DNA from: Hydractinia symbiolongicarpus
Lineage: Eukaryota; Cnidaria; Hydrozoa; Anthoathecata; Hydractiniidae
Assembly: GCF_029227915.1 (NCBI RefSeq)
Contig: NC_079885.1
Span: 17,183,001 to 17,247,000 of the forward strand
Reading direction: 5' to 3'
DNA length: 64,000 bases
The notes under the pieces were generated by a model. The model had not been told where the DNA came from, made no database searches, and worked only from the letters and a program-made list of their open reading frames with translations. Positions 23,401-38,400 of this stretch are shown one piece after another; position 1 is the first letter of the stretch; every line of letters begins with the position of its first letter. A program made the translations under genes and the position numbers.

Positions 23401-26400
23401 ATCCCAACCTTGTATGATAAGAAGAATTATGTTGTGCACTATAAAAAATTTCAGCTGTACCTATTCCTGGGGTTGAAGTTGAAAAAAATTCACAGGGGGA
23501 TCAAGTTCAGGCAATCCTCATGGATGGAGCCATACATCAGGAAGAATACCAAGCTGAGGACGATCACTACAAATGATTTTGAGGAAGATTTTTTCAAGCT
23601 GATGAACAACTCAGTATTTGGGAAGACGATGGAGAATAGTAGGAACAGGACAAACAAAACCCTGGTGAAGTCATAGGAAAGGCAATAAAGATGAATTTGC
23701 TGCCTAACTATGATAAGAGGACGATCTTCAGCAAAAACCTGGTAGTGGTTCACATAAAGAAGACAAACACGGACAGTTTGTGTTATGAGATTTAGACAGA
23801 GGATGTGTATGAGGATGTCAGAAAAAAAGAAGATCTCTACGACTTCTCAAACTTTACAAAAGATCACCAAACTTTAACAGGAAAAACAGTAAGGTTATCG
23901 GGAAATTTAAGGATGAGTGTTGGGGGAGGATCATGACAGGGTTCATCGCCCTCAGATCAAAACTATATGCTTTAGAGGTGGGCAAAGATGAGGAGAACGA
24001 TGATAAACAAATCATCGGAGACGACAAAATACACACATATGCCTACGGACACTATGCTTCCTGATCACCAATAAACCATCTTTTCATTAACCTTTCAGGT
24101 AAATTAGCGATATCATGACCGGGAAGAACCTTGTGATGAACAAGAACTTTGTAAATAGCCCCACAAAACGGTCTATAGTATTCGGTGTGTATCATACTCT
24201 GCCTTTCATCATCAGTATAATCTGGTGATGTTGAACCATAACCACCTCCAAGCTTTAATCCTTCCACACCATCATATTCATTATAAGGACTGTATGTTGT
24301 AAGTATGGTTACACCACTTGATGCGTGTTCATTGGACAAGTAAAACATAGATCTATATTATCTTCATTACTAAGTGTAAAAATAGTTCTCTTACCATCGT
24401 GAACATATGCTTTATTTTTCGTGATGTCTTCTGTTTTAAGTGTCGTAATGAAAATATCTTTACTGTTGTAGATATTGGTGTGTATAGATATAATTGAGTG
24501 TTATTGAAGATATTATTTCGGTTTGTCTGTTCAGTATTCATATTACTGTGGAAAGTTTATCATTTCTTGAACATGATAGTTTAGTAGGCGATGTCGTCTA
24601 CTAAACTATCATGTTCAAGAAATGATAAACTTTCCACAGTAATATAATTGAGTGTAAAAGAAAACATCACCAGTTTTATCAATTAAATATATTGACGACG
24701 TTTCGACTGTATACGGCCATTGTCAAGTCATTTACAAAACTATTTTGCAAAAGATTATTTAAACATTATGATTGTACGATACAATTATCGTACAACATAT
24801 TATTCAGCAAATAGGAATAATGGAACAGATGCAATATTTCTATTCAAAATGAACTTCATTACGTGATTCATTCATGGTTGATGGTGTAATTCCATCGCTA
24901 GCAAAGGTCAGTTTTGGAATATTAAAATGAATGAAGTGTTTCTTTATATCGTTATCATACCTCTTTAAGATATGGTTGGACAAATTATATATTTTTGTTT
25001 TATCACGCACGTACCTTATTGCCTTACTATCATCCTTCGTAGCTATACTCAAACTATATCCACAATGCATCCACAAAACAACACCATCAGCTGACGTACA
25101 ATATTTATCTGTATACTGTGAGACAATAGATGTAACTATAACCTAGCATCTTCCTTACTTATAGTAATATCCCTAACCACCATACAAATATACCCAATAT
25201 CAGGATTTCTATTCCTCTCAACTATACCCTTAACATAATCGACATTGGATCAACAGGTCTCATTCCAATAAGTCTGGTCTTATCCTCATTAATACCATTA
25301 ATATGAATCACACCCTGCAACCTCGCTACCTGCTCAACATTCCTCTTACCACTTTCCATCTCCTTCCTATATTGAGGACTAAACAATCTCTCCGCCAACG
25401 TTCTATTAAACCTTTCAACAATACCCTGACTTCTATATTGTTTTGGATCACCACGTTGGATGGATGTGGAATGTTTTTTGAATAATTTTGTGACATCACC
25501 GTAAAATTCCTTTCTCTCAACGACCATAATTAGGCCAGGGTATGTTAATGGTATTGTCTTGTATATTTCTTAAAATGCAGCCATCAATTCATTTGCTGTT
25601 TTTGATGTAAGTTGGTATGTCGTCTAATATCTGGATGCTACATCAACGACACACAGGACGTACTTGTATGTTCTTCGTTTATATTTGTTGTGGGGAAGGT
25701 ATAGGAGGTCAGCCTGATGGATTTCATTTGGTTTTAGGAATAAGTGATACGATGAATTTGGTCGTGGTATGTATTTTTATCATGGTAGATAAATTTGGTA
25801 TGTTGGTTGTTTCCTTAACCATTTCTATGCCTCATCTCTACTGACACCAGCTGCCTTTGCCAACTCACCCACAGCTGATAAGCCCTTCCAATATCCACCA
25901 ACTCCATAATAAATCCATTGTCCATTTATGTATAAAAATCATGCTGCAGAATAAATTTTTGTTCAAGGCTGTCCATCTTTTCCAATATCAGCCTCATTTG
26001 ATCAGTTTTTGACTTAATACTCTCTTTACTAATTTCTCTAGTAATTCAAACATATTCGTCCCTTATCTTCTTAAACTCATCTTGCAACTTCGACCTCTTG
26101 CAACTAATTTCTCCCAGATTTGACAAATCTCCTAAAAAAACTGGATAACCCTTGGAAAACTGGGTAAACACATAAAAAGTGCTTTGAATTTGCTTTGACA
26201 GTCTCTTACCACCAAGGTTCTTTTCTAAACAATGGGTTAAATCAATCAAGTCTAAGGATTTGCCTCTAAAATTTGTTTCTGGTTTTTATCAACCATCTGC
26301 AAAGCTTGTAACATTTCTGCCTTCGTTACTAAATTTTCTTAGCTTAGAAATAAACTGCCTTGACTAAGACTTAACTTGCCATCTTCGGAACTAGTTGTAA

Positions 26401-29400
26401 ATGTCCTATGGTTGATAAGCTTTTTTTGACCAAGATGCATGACACTTTGCATGTGATTTTACTTGAGATAACCCAGTGTTGTCATTTTGAATGCTTCAAC
26501 ACAAATTTTATACTAAGCTGAAAATTTATCATTTTTAACAAAACTAAACCAAGGATTGCCCCACTCTGGACGGTGTTTAATCAATCACTATCTTATATAT
26601 TAATTCCCTTGCGTGAGTAAAACTGTGAGTCCACGACACGGAAATCACGGGTCACTTTCTTATGACGTGGCTGTACGCTAAAATTTAACTAAAAAGATTA
26701 GGGATGTACTTCATAGAAATCGCACATAAGGTGTAAATATATAACCCGCTGCTAATAACGATATAAATATATATACCCTTATGCCAAAAAACTCTATGTT
26801 AGCATATATATATAGGTATCGCTACATATGAAACGGTATTAGATATTCACAAAGCATACGGACTGTTAAATGAAGTTCCTAGCATAAAACGGAAATTGTG
26901 TTTACGAAAAAGATGGCTGTTCTTTTTGAGTATTCTCTACTCTTTCATTCAAAATAAATCTTTAAAAAAACATTTGAAGAAGAGCATGGTTTTATAAATT
27001 AATCATAGCAAGGTTCTGTAAGGTTTTTTCATGTTTTATTTTCAGTTTTGATTATATTATTGTTGCCACACATGTTTCATAGCTAGCATCATAAAAAGCC
27101 AACCACCACCAACAACTAGCTAGCTAGCTAGGAATATATATATATATGTAGCCATGTTCTTTATACCTAGCTAAGTCTCCAGTTTATATTTAAGTGACTA
27201 GCTATTAGATGCTGTAGCTAGCTAATGCTAGCTTTAAACTAAAGATTCCCAGTATATATATTCCCACAAAACCCATCAAACGTTATTAACCCTGAAAATT
27301 TTAAACATTTTCCTGGTTTTTTTTGGTTTGCGAAGTTCTTTTCCTCCAAATATTCTGAAAATAAAGTTCAGAAATTACTTATTTTTAAAATGTAATTTAA
27401 TTTGCTTCAAATTGTGGTTTTGACACTTTCATGTAAGAATTTGTGGGCAAAAACCTTAATCAGCATGCTAAAAGAACTGACTTTTCTTAATTTAGAATTA
27501 CTAAACACAACCATTTTTTTACATTTAGTGTAAACATTTGTGCGTATGGCTTATATTTAATACACCAAAAGAGCTACTTTGTTGATTTCAATTTTATACT
27601 CTTTGTAAGCTATTTTTTTCTTCTTTTTGACATTGTGAATTAACTTATTGTTGTAGAAGGCATATAATATACATGCATATAAAAAAATGGAATTTTGCAA
27701 ATTTCTGTTTTACCACTCAATTTTTACATTTTATAAGTTATTTGGAACAGAATGGTATGAAATAGACCGAAATACCTGATCTTAGTTGTTTTTAATTTGC
27801 AGGCTGTGTCTGTGTAACTTTAAGGGGAACATTTGGTGGAAGACAATGGCATGACATATACTGATAGAACTGATTTTTGTTGTGTTAGATGTTATATCTG
27901 AACCTTTTTGACATTTTATGTTAATTTTGCGAGGAAGGACCATATATATATACACAGAAGAAGAATTCAATTTTACACCTTGCAAGCTTTGTTTTTCTAT
28001 GTTTTGTATAAATTCTTACTGGGGAGGACTCCGTGCAATATATCGAAATGACTGATCCTTCTCGATTTAAATTTGATGTGTTCTAAATCGTATATAGCTT
28101 TGGAAATTTTGTGTAAGATTTAATGGGTAAGGGCTAGATGCAATATGTCAAAAAAACTTTTTTTGTTGAATCAGAAGCACTCCCTACAACCATTCTTTTT
28201 TTTACAGTTTGTGAAGCTTTTGTGAGGAAAGAGTGTATGCAATATTATCGAAATAACTGATTTTTGTTGCAAACTGTTTTTCTTTGGCATTTTGGATTAA
28301 AATATTGTTTTAGAGGGCATATGCAGTAGATATATGCAGCATGCAAATTGCTAAAAGGACTTTATTAATTTTTCGATTTAAACACCGTTATTTTGTTGGC
28401 ATTTTGTCTAAAGTTTGGCGAGGAAGGACCGTATGTAATATTTCAAATAATGTTTTATTGCATTATAATTTATCCTTGCAATCCCTTTTTAACACGTTAT
28501 ATAAAAATTTCTACTTAGGCAAAATTTTTTGTTTATTTTTCACATTTTGTGTCAACCTTTGGCAGGGTTTGCAATAAACTAACTGATTTTAACATATACA
28601 ATGAGAGAGATTTGTGTTTGACATTGATCAGCTTTTTTGTATATATGTGGCGTTTTGAGTGATTTAAATTTTATGGGTGAGATGTATGTTGAAATGCTTT
28701 TAAAAACTTTTTTCCGAATAATTTTCGCAGTTGTCAGATGGTCAGAGCAAGTAATTTTAGTAGATTTAGATTTTAAACGTCACATACATACTGCAGTTGT
28801 TGAAAACCTTTAATTTTTTTGGTCATTTATATAATAATGCAGATGTAAGATGCGCACTGCTGTATTGTTTGTTTTTTGATGGACATATATCTGCTACATA
28901 AATTAAATGGAATACAGTGGATTCTTCCACGGGAAACAGCTAGTTGTAATAAATAACCTTGAAAAAAGTAGTTGTACTCTCTTCTTCACTTAAACAATTG
29001 CTTCATAAAACTGTGGTAAATGTCATAAGAATAATGAATGCTGAGTAAAAAGCAAACAAAATTAAAAATAACTGCGTAAACTAAATTTTGGAGAACACGT
29101 GTGCAAAAATTATGATTTTTTATGCCAACAAATCAATTTTATGCTAATTTTATGATTTTTGAGAAAAAATTGCTCATTTTATGATTTTCATGAATTTATG
29201 TCGGCTGGGACCTGTGTATGGCATGCAGGTGGAGAAGAGATTCGATATGGGGGCGTTGTTAATGTAAAACCTAAGAATATTTTGTTGAGGTTGTTGTGGG
29301 CGAATATTCATTCCCTGGATGTTAGTATTGTGGACGGTTATGCAAATAAAATTAGTATGGACTATCCTATTGAAGTGGTTTTACATTTTAGAAAAAAACC

Positions 29401-32400
29401 TTGGTAAATAGTAAATGTATGGGAATAAGTTGCCACCTTCAAAAAGTTATAGAAGACAGCGTGTAATTAAAGGTTTGAAGCAGCATATATCGGTGACTAA
29501 TAATCCAAGTATGATTGATCAAAACCAACTTCTGATGGTTAGGCTTCCCAATCTAAGGATAATGATGCAACGGTTGTTAATAATTTGGGGAGAGCGATTG
29601 TTAAGAAATTTGTCGTTAAGATAAAATCACATGAACTTGTGTCTATTGATGATTTTGGTAAGGGATATTTGTACTGAGAATCTTCGGAAGTTGAGGGTGG
29701 GTACAAAAGATGCTGTGGAAAACAAACGTAAAGAAGAATAAACTTGCTAAGGTATTCGAAAACAAGTTCTGTATTCCTCTAGATTTTAAATTGTTAGAGA
29801 GTACTATGCCCTTCCATCAATCTGAATTAACAGAGAGATTGACTTAAAAATTGACATTTAATGATCATAAGAACGTTATTGTGAGTGTGGATAAGACTGC
29901 TTCATATAAAATTGATGGGAAAACTTTGGAATATGATGTTGTTAATAACAAGGCTTTGGCAAGCGAGGTTAGGATGAATTATGCTGATACTGCCATATTG
30001 TACGATAGGATATTAAAACAGAGAACGGTAACTGTTAATAAGGTTGATAAGGTTTGGAATTTCGGCTTTAATAACCCTCTATATCATTGAAAGGTATGTT
30101 GATTTTGTTTGAGGATAAAGATGATTATGGGAGAGATAGTGAGAAGTTTTACAATCCAACTATTAATATGGTAATTGTGACAGCGAAGGGTCAACCTAAT
30201 CAATTCTTTAGTTCAGGTCTTCTGGAGTATCATCAGTGGGATGAGGTAATTAAACATTTTGGTGGTGGACATTTACAGGAATATGGAATTGTTATTAAGG
30301 AAACGATGATTGGAGAAATGGATATAATTGAATATTATACGGATAAGTTTGCATCATGGATAGATTTTAGAACTACTGAAGATATTAAACTTCATGGAAG
30401 TGGAAGAAGGGTTGAGAATGCTTCAGAAGGTGTTACTTTGCAAATAGAAAAGAGGGTAAGGATGATCTGAATGCACATATATTCTTGTTTATGGATGTAC
30501 AGATTAATATTAAGGGTGGAACATTTGCAAATCTTGTGTATGAAGAAACATTGCACGGCGTTATTTGTAGAGCTGACGGGTTGTGGAAAGACTAAACTGG
30601 TTTTGGATTTGTTAGCTGGTGAGTTTAAGAGTTATTTTGAATATATTGTGGTTTTGTGTTCGACTTTTAGGTGGCATAAGAAATATTTGGAAAAAAAGGT
30701 GGTTGTGAGCCGATGATTGTATATTTTTAATGGAACCTGGTGATAAACTTTTTGAGGTTATCGAATTTTTTAGTAGAGAATTGGCTGGTAGTGAGGTTCT
30801 GTTTATTGTGGATGATGTTATTGCTTATGAAAGATTGGATAAGAGGAGACAACCGTTGCTTGATTTGAGTATTAGTGGTAGGCATAAATTACATTCTTTG
30901 TGGTTGTTGACCCATGTTTATTCAGCGATATCAAAGAATATTAGGAGGCAACAGAAGATGCTTTATATTTTAATTCCCATCAATGTTCTGATGTTAAAAT
31001 GATTGATAAAGAGACAAGTGTTGTTGAACATTGGGGCAGTATTATTAATAGGTTGAAAAAAAATAAGCACTCGTGTTTATATATTAGGTTGGAGTATCCT
31101 GCTTGTTTTTCATTTATTAAATAAACTTACGCATTCTATTTTCTAGGATAGTTTTTGAGGGTGGCAGCCCTAATAATCGTTCTTGATAGTCTTCCCAGCC
31201 TGCCGCGTGAGATGAGGTGCGAGGTGACTTTTGAAATGGCTTGCGGTGTGGGGTACGAAGGCATTAAGAGATTATAAGTTGAGATTCAGAAGATTTCTGA
31301 GATGGTTTTTTAAGAGTGTGAGATGTGGGGCTTGGTCAAGGGATTTTTTTTTGAGATGGCTTGGAAGAGACAGGTAGTGATATGTGTGGGAGCTGTGTGA
31401 GTCGTTTTGGGTGTCCCTCAAATTTTCCATCCTGACGAGCACGGGTGGGGTAAACAAGCGAACCGTCAGGATGGAAAATTTGAAGGACACCCAAAACGAC
31501 TTGAGTCAAAACCAGTCTATTTATACTACTATTTCAATGGAACATTTTTAATTCAGGGTTAGTTCCTGGCAAAGTGTAAGTTACCTTGAAGAGGGATGAA
31601 CATTTGCGATAATGTATGTCTTTGCATTTCCACCAAGTGAATCCTAAAGAAACATGATATATATGATGAATTCTTGAAAAACTGCAAATACTCCACATTT
31701 TTTTAATGCTTTAAAAATAATAAGGTAATTTTGAAAAAAAATATTGATAGCTGTTAACCCTATTTGGTCCAGGGCATTTTAAACATAATATCTGAATCTG
31801 CCTCCCTTCTTTCACTTTTAAAAGGCATTCCACAATGCATCCACAATGCCTGCACAAAATTTAGTTACTTTAGTTCTAGATCGAATTTCAACATTCTGTT
31901 TGATGTTTTTAAAATCCCTATAAAAGTTATTTAACATATCATCCGTTTTATTTAGTACAGCAATGCGCAAAAAATTGACCAAACATTTCTAAATTTAAGG
32001 GTAAAATCAGATAAATTATATGCCTATAATTATTCCTCTTGATAAAATAAAGTTGTGTTGTAAGTTTCAAGTTTTGAGTACACTTCTAAGAGAAGTTATT
32101 ATAATTTAGTTATTATAAGGATTTCATATAAACTTAAGGAGTTAGTTTCAATAATAGCCTATATCTAAAATAAGGGACCTAAAAATAAGGTAGGTGTCTA
32201 ATATGTAAATGCTTAGTGCCATAGCTCTGCAGCATAGTAAAAATAGGGAAAGAATATGCAGTGCTTATTTAATTTTAATTATAAGTTTAATTAGTTGCAA
32301 TAAAAAGTAAAAGGATTGCAACTAAATTTAAAAAGGTAGTTGCAATCGTTAATGTCATACCCTTAAAATAAATGTTAATTTGGAATCTCTGTAATGAATA

Positions 32401-35400
32401 TGTCTGGTTTTACCATGAGCAATATCAACTAAAGCCATAATAACATTTCCGAGTGCAGACAATGACTTATTTATACTACCAGCTTCCTAAAAAACAAACG
32501 AAAAACAAAACAAATAGAATTATATAACATAGCAACAGGTTGTTCAGTCCATGGAAACGCCACAGAAATTCACCCTTCATTACTGCAGCTACTCTCTTAA
32601 TCCACAGATATACACTAGTATTAGAGCAATAAATATGGCTAAAAATAGAAGACGGTTTTGTGAACTTTTTTGGAGCTTTATTATAATAACTAGTCGATAA
32701 GGCTCGTGGAGAAATCCACTTAGGCAGAAGGACAATGGGAAAATAGGTTGTATTAGATTTTTTGCTGAAGTCAGCAGTGCAATTACAAAATTTTTTGGCG
32801 AAATTTAGTTTATTCGTTGCCTCTATTGTGTAGAGCTTAAACTGCTGATCAAGAAAATGTATATGATTGTGCGTTTTTGATGACCAGTTAATGAGATATA
32901 ATGGTTTAGAAAGTTTGTTGAAGTCAGCAATGGCCTGTCAAAACCTAAAAAATTTTTTTTAGAAATTTATATACCTGTTGCCTTTATCGTATAGATCTTG
33001 AAATACTGATCAAGAAAATGTATAGGATTATGTACTTTTGACAAACGGTTGCAGAGATATTAAGGTTTGAAGGTTTTTTTATGACGTCATTAACCCGTCC
33101 ATTCCGAAACCGATTTGGGTACCCAGGTTTGGGAAACTTGCCCAAATTGGTCCTAAGTGGTCCCTAGTTACCCACGCGGTGAAAAATCATTGACGTCACT
33201 ACTTTGTTTCCAAGTTATTTGGCCTAAAAGTTTTAGGTGCACTGTAATGGCTTCATTAATTTAATATATAGGATATTGACGGTAAAGTAGTATTATTGAC
33301 GTCGCGCCGTTATGTCAGAAAATTTAACATATGAGACATGCATTTTTTGGCAACATGAAAGGAAAATGAAGACATCCACTTTGCCTGTCACAGACAGACA
33401 CACTCAGCGTATTATTATATAAGATACTGTAACTGGGTAACAGGCAAAGTAAATGTGTTTATTTCTCTTTGAAGCAACCGAAAAACATCTCTCAAATGTT
33501 GAATGACAAATTACACCCCACAACAACAATTACATTATGTTACTTTCAATTAAAATTAAGCCATTACAATGCACCTATAACTTTGAGGCCAATGAGTATA
33601 AAAAATTTTTTGCATATCCACGGGTCATTGCTGATGCCATCGAAATTTAAAAGATGGATTATTCTGCTATTTTTTTGCCTAAGTGGATTTTTTCACAGCC
33701 TGATTGACTAGTTAGAGATAAAAGGATAAATTTAGATGTAACCCTCAACAGAAAGGTGCTCTCTAAGTTCATAAATGTCTTCAAGGATAAGTTACTACCA
33801 CCCTTATTAAGTATTAAAAACACAAAGTAAGCATTACATTTTTTTTATTTTATAAAAACGCATTCTTTTTAAATAAAAAGATCTCTTGCTGTTTTTGATA
33901 ACCAAGAATTATACTAGGTGCTAGAGGGTGCCTGACGTTCAGATTTGTACAGAATTTGCCATACTTACTTTTAATCGGACATCTTGAGTATGTGTATCTT
34001 TCTGTCTCTCTGAACCAGCCAGATCAACAAGATGTAGCTTTGATACTTTTATATTTGCCATTCCACCAGTACGTTTCTTAAAAAAATAGTGTAACTAGGA
34101 ATAAACTAGTCAGATATGCACACTGGATGCAGCACTGAAAACCTAATTTTGCATCCCCTTCTAGAAAGTCAATGTTTATCATATATAAAAAAAAATAACA
34201 AAAAAATCTAAATCTAATTTTGTTTAACCGTAAAATTTGTATTAGCTATGCTTCCTAAGTTTCGGAATTTAGGTATTTTGCAGGACGGTGGTCAGACTTT
34301 TTGAAAAAAATACTGGATTTTGACCGAGTAATGAACAAATAGGCACAATTTTTCTAACAAAATGATTTGTTTAAAGCCTGTGCAAATGCTTTTTTTCAGA
34401 CCAAATGAACTTGTCATTATAATTCTGGGCCAAATATTAAGCTCAATCTGGCACGTTTTCATATTTCACGACATGGTATGGATCAGGTAAGGCCCTCTAC
34501 AAAGTACACTACCGTAACTCAATTCATTGTGACTGTTGTTTTCAAAGGATATCAGAGATGAAATCCCTATATACTTAAACACATAGCCTGTCAAACATGT
34601 CAAACATACAGTACTTTGTTATAGCTAAAGCTTAAAAAGAATCACAGAAAACAATCAAAGAATCATGTGGCTTGTTACCTGACATCATCAAAATTCAAAT
34701 GACAGTTATTCTTCATTGTTCTTCTGCCTAAGTAGATTTTTCCACAGGCCTATTGACTAGTACTATTATTATTGATAGGATAATAGATAAGTTTGTAAAG
34801 AACACTGGAAAAGAACCATCAGTTGATTTTTTATGACAGAAACCACTTGTTGATACAAAAATTTTTATAGGAACGTGTCTTTTTGATAAACAGTTAAGGA
34901 GATATTGGTGTTTAACAGTTTCTTAATAATGTCATAAACCCATCTGTTTTGAAACACGTTGATTGACCCAGCTTTTAAAATTTGCTCCTGTCTTGGTTCC
35001 TAGGTGGACCCTGGTTGCCTACACTGTGAAAAATAACGGATGTTACAACCCTGTTTCCAAGTTATTTACCTTCAAAGTTATCACTGCATTGCACTGTAAT
35101 GGTTTTGTTAATAATAATAAAGTTATTGATGTCAAACTAATGTTTTAACATCAAGAGTAAGTTAATTTTTTGGATAACCAATGAGACATAAAAACATCTT
35201 CTTTGCAAATCTCAAAGACAGACACTACATGTTAACTGTCTGTCTGAAACTTTCAAAGTAGACATGTTCAGTTTCCTTTGATGTAGCCAAAAAACTTCTG
35301 TCTTATTTGTTATTTTGTAATTGTTTTTGAATTTGAAGACAAAAAAACTTGGAAACAGGTGGAAATAATTGACACCATACCCTGTGTGAGGACGACTGGT

Positions 35401-38400
35401 AGCCTTTTAGATGCTTCATATATGGGAGCATAGTACAAAACGTTCAAGAAGCAACGTTTTTAAAATTTGTAAAAAAATACAACAGCTATTTGCTAGCTAC
35501 TTTTTGTTTTGGTTAGAAGATTTCTGCTATTTTTTCTTGTTTGTGAGAAGAATATGAATTAAACTTGTCGATTGATAAACAACTGATCAAGTTTTGTTTT
35601 TAATTGCCAATGAAAGCCAATGAAGTTTCAGTATTTAGCAATCTACTGTAAAGACTTGTTTGAAATGAGCTTTAAAACAAAATCGTAGATAGGTACCCTT
35701 TAAAAATGTGGTATGTAAGCGTGTGTGCCACGGCACTCCTATACTGAAAAGCCTTTGTTATCTAAGTTCGCTCAGTATTTCTATGAATAGTTTAGGTCAC
35801 TTGCTTAGGTCACATGTTAAATTTTTATCTCGAATGATATTGCTTCGAAATATTCTTTCACTTAATTGTGACATTAAAAGTAACTAGTTAAATGGCCCAT
35901 AGAAATATCCACTTAGATAGAAAATCAAAAGAAAAGAGTAAAAATTGTAAAAATTTTGATGATGTTAGCAATGCCGGGCTCATCAAAAATTTCTTATTTT
36001 AGGAATTTGTGGAGCCATTTCTCTTACTTTGTAGGCCTATTAAACTGTCAAGAAAATATAAGTGTTAGGAATTTTTGATAATGTCATCATGCCATTCATA
36101 TGGAGAAAAAAAATTTCTAACATTTTGCCTCTATTGTGTAGATCTTGATCACAACCAGTCAGTAAAAACAGACAGAAAAAATATGGCTGTACAATGTATT
36201 ATTGTACCAACTTACGGCAGTTACAATGGTGTTTACCTTAGACTCTAAAGACACTGTGAACACAGCATGACTACGACTACTTTCTCTATTCATTGAGGTT
36301 GATGCAACGCGACGGTTCAACCAGCCAGCTTGTAAAACTGAATAAGCATCCTTTGCTGAAGAAACGTCCCTTTCTGCTAAACCTTCCACAAAAACACCCT
36401 TCTTTATATTTTCTCGTAAATGTAGGCTTGCTGTGGAAGGTTCCAAAAGATCAAAAACTTGTTCATTGTATATTTCAAGAAAAGAACATCTCGCTAAGAA
36501 CTCAACACGATCTCCAGCCTAAACAAATAAATTTAGAATTACAAAAAACCGCCACTTTAAAATATTAAAAATCTTGGATGACAGATTTTTACCTTTTCTT
36601 GCTGGCGATTTATCAGGCTAAAGAGATATTCAAAACCCCTTGGTATAACGCCTCGTAGCTCATGCGTAAAATTATCAGTATCATCAGCAGGGCCTGCGAA
36701 GCATAAAAGAGTACAGCTTGAACATCTGAATTTGCATATGGGCTGGGTGAGAAGTAACATCACATGACTAGTTAGATTGCAAACTTAAATTCGCACATTA
36801 AAAAAAATCTGCTCAAGTATTCTATTTGCCCTAAACATTATTTAAATCATCCAGGCAAAATCTGGTTTTGAATCAAAAGTGTAATAACAATTGTTTGTCA
36901 ATTGTTTTTACCATTTATAATGGGTAACCAAAATACTTTGCTAACTTATTTATCAAATTTAATAAAGGAATTGTCTGATTTGCCATTTACAATCTGCTTT
37001 TACAAACTCATAATATTAAAATGCTCATCATCACAAAAGAGTCTGACCTTGTTGCTGTTATTTTAATTTCTGCTGGGGCAAAATTTTTTCACATTATCAC
37101 AGAAAAAAAAAACATGAAAAACAAAGAAAAAATCATAACGCTCCTGCTCACCCTAAGAACACAGGACCAAAAAATGTTAATACTAAGTCCCTTTAAACTA
37201 GTTTCTTATGTAAAAATATAACTGAACTACTTAAGTTAAGAAACTTGGAACAGTTGTTGATTATCTTGACACAGGATCTTTTCAGGTGAAAAAAATGTCA
37301 CACATATCAATAATGAACACTTTTACTGTTGTGACAATATATTTTAGTTTCTCTCATACTATTTATGATATAGCCTTTCTTTAGCACTGGTGAATTAGTA
37401 GAAAAGAGTTTAATTCAAAAAATGAATTTTAATAAAGAGTTACTGGGATTTGAAATTTCTGTCAAAAATGTCACTTGACATAAAAGTACAAAGAGCTGCT
37501 TCTTCCAAACTATTTGTGCTTATGTCATCATGGTACACTTTAAAAATATTGCATTAAAAAAGAGTTAAAGTAAAAAAATAAAATAAACATAATGATGTAC
37601 TATTTATAATATAGCCTTTTTTAGTACTGGTGAATTAAAAAAAAAGAGTTTCACACAAAAAAGGAATTTTAATTTTAATTAAAAATAACTAGCCCACAAA
37701 AGTGAACAGATACAAATACTTGCAAGCTCAAAGAAAAAGTAATGCAGCAAGAATTATGCTTGTGCTGTTTTGAAAGTTATAAAGCAAGTTATACTTGCGC
37801 TGTTTTGAAATTTATACAGCTAGTCAACAAAGGAAGTTTTCTTTTTTTCCAAGCAGAACCTATTCTGCAAGTAACACTTCTTCCAACACCCCCTTCACTG
37901 CCCAACATATCACCTAAGTAACAGAAGTTCTCAACTATCTCTAACAAGCCACTGTTGTACATCATTGAAGCTGGAAATACTTCATTCTCTATAATCTCAC
38001 TTTTGCAACGCTTGCATACAAACTGAATGTCAGCTCTTAACCTTCCACCAATACTACTGCACTTCTTATGTACCCAATGCTTGCAAGTCTGACAAAAAAT
38101 TGAATTACTACCAACCCCTTTCCTGCAAACTCCGCAAGGCCACTTTCCCATTACAAGGTCACACTTGGCTGCAATGCTACTAATCATGACTTTAGACTTT
38201 GCTGTGTTCACCCTTAGCCCTTTCTCGTCTAGTCCTTTCTTCCACTTCTAAACTTTTGAACTAATTCTTCCATCAACTCTGCTATGAGAACCAAATCATC
38301 TGCATACAATAACTCCCATGGACAACCTGTTCTGAACTCCATCGACAGCGCTTCTGAGACTAGAACAAACAACAAAGGACTAAGTAGAGAACCCTGATGT

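Larger units (their letters stand above)
22037..31130. mobile_element. Broken Polinton/Maverick element inside a kinesin intron
   Basis: Four core Polinton modules occur in one intron: protein-primed family B DNA polymerase (+, 22334-24055), retroviral-like integrase (-, 24840-25960), double-jelly-roll major capsid-like protein (+, 29415-30560) and A32/FtsK-type packaging ATPase (+, 30540-31125). All are fragmented by stops and frameshifts. A cysteine protease and minor capsid protein were not recognised. About 2.9 kb of non-coding tandem-like repeats separates the integrase side from the capsid side, so this may be one disrupted copy or two partial ones. Terminal inverted repeats were not found. 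Confidence 0.78.
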
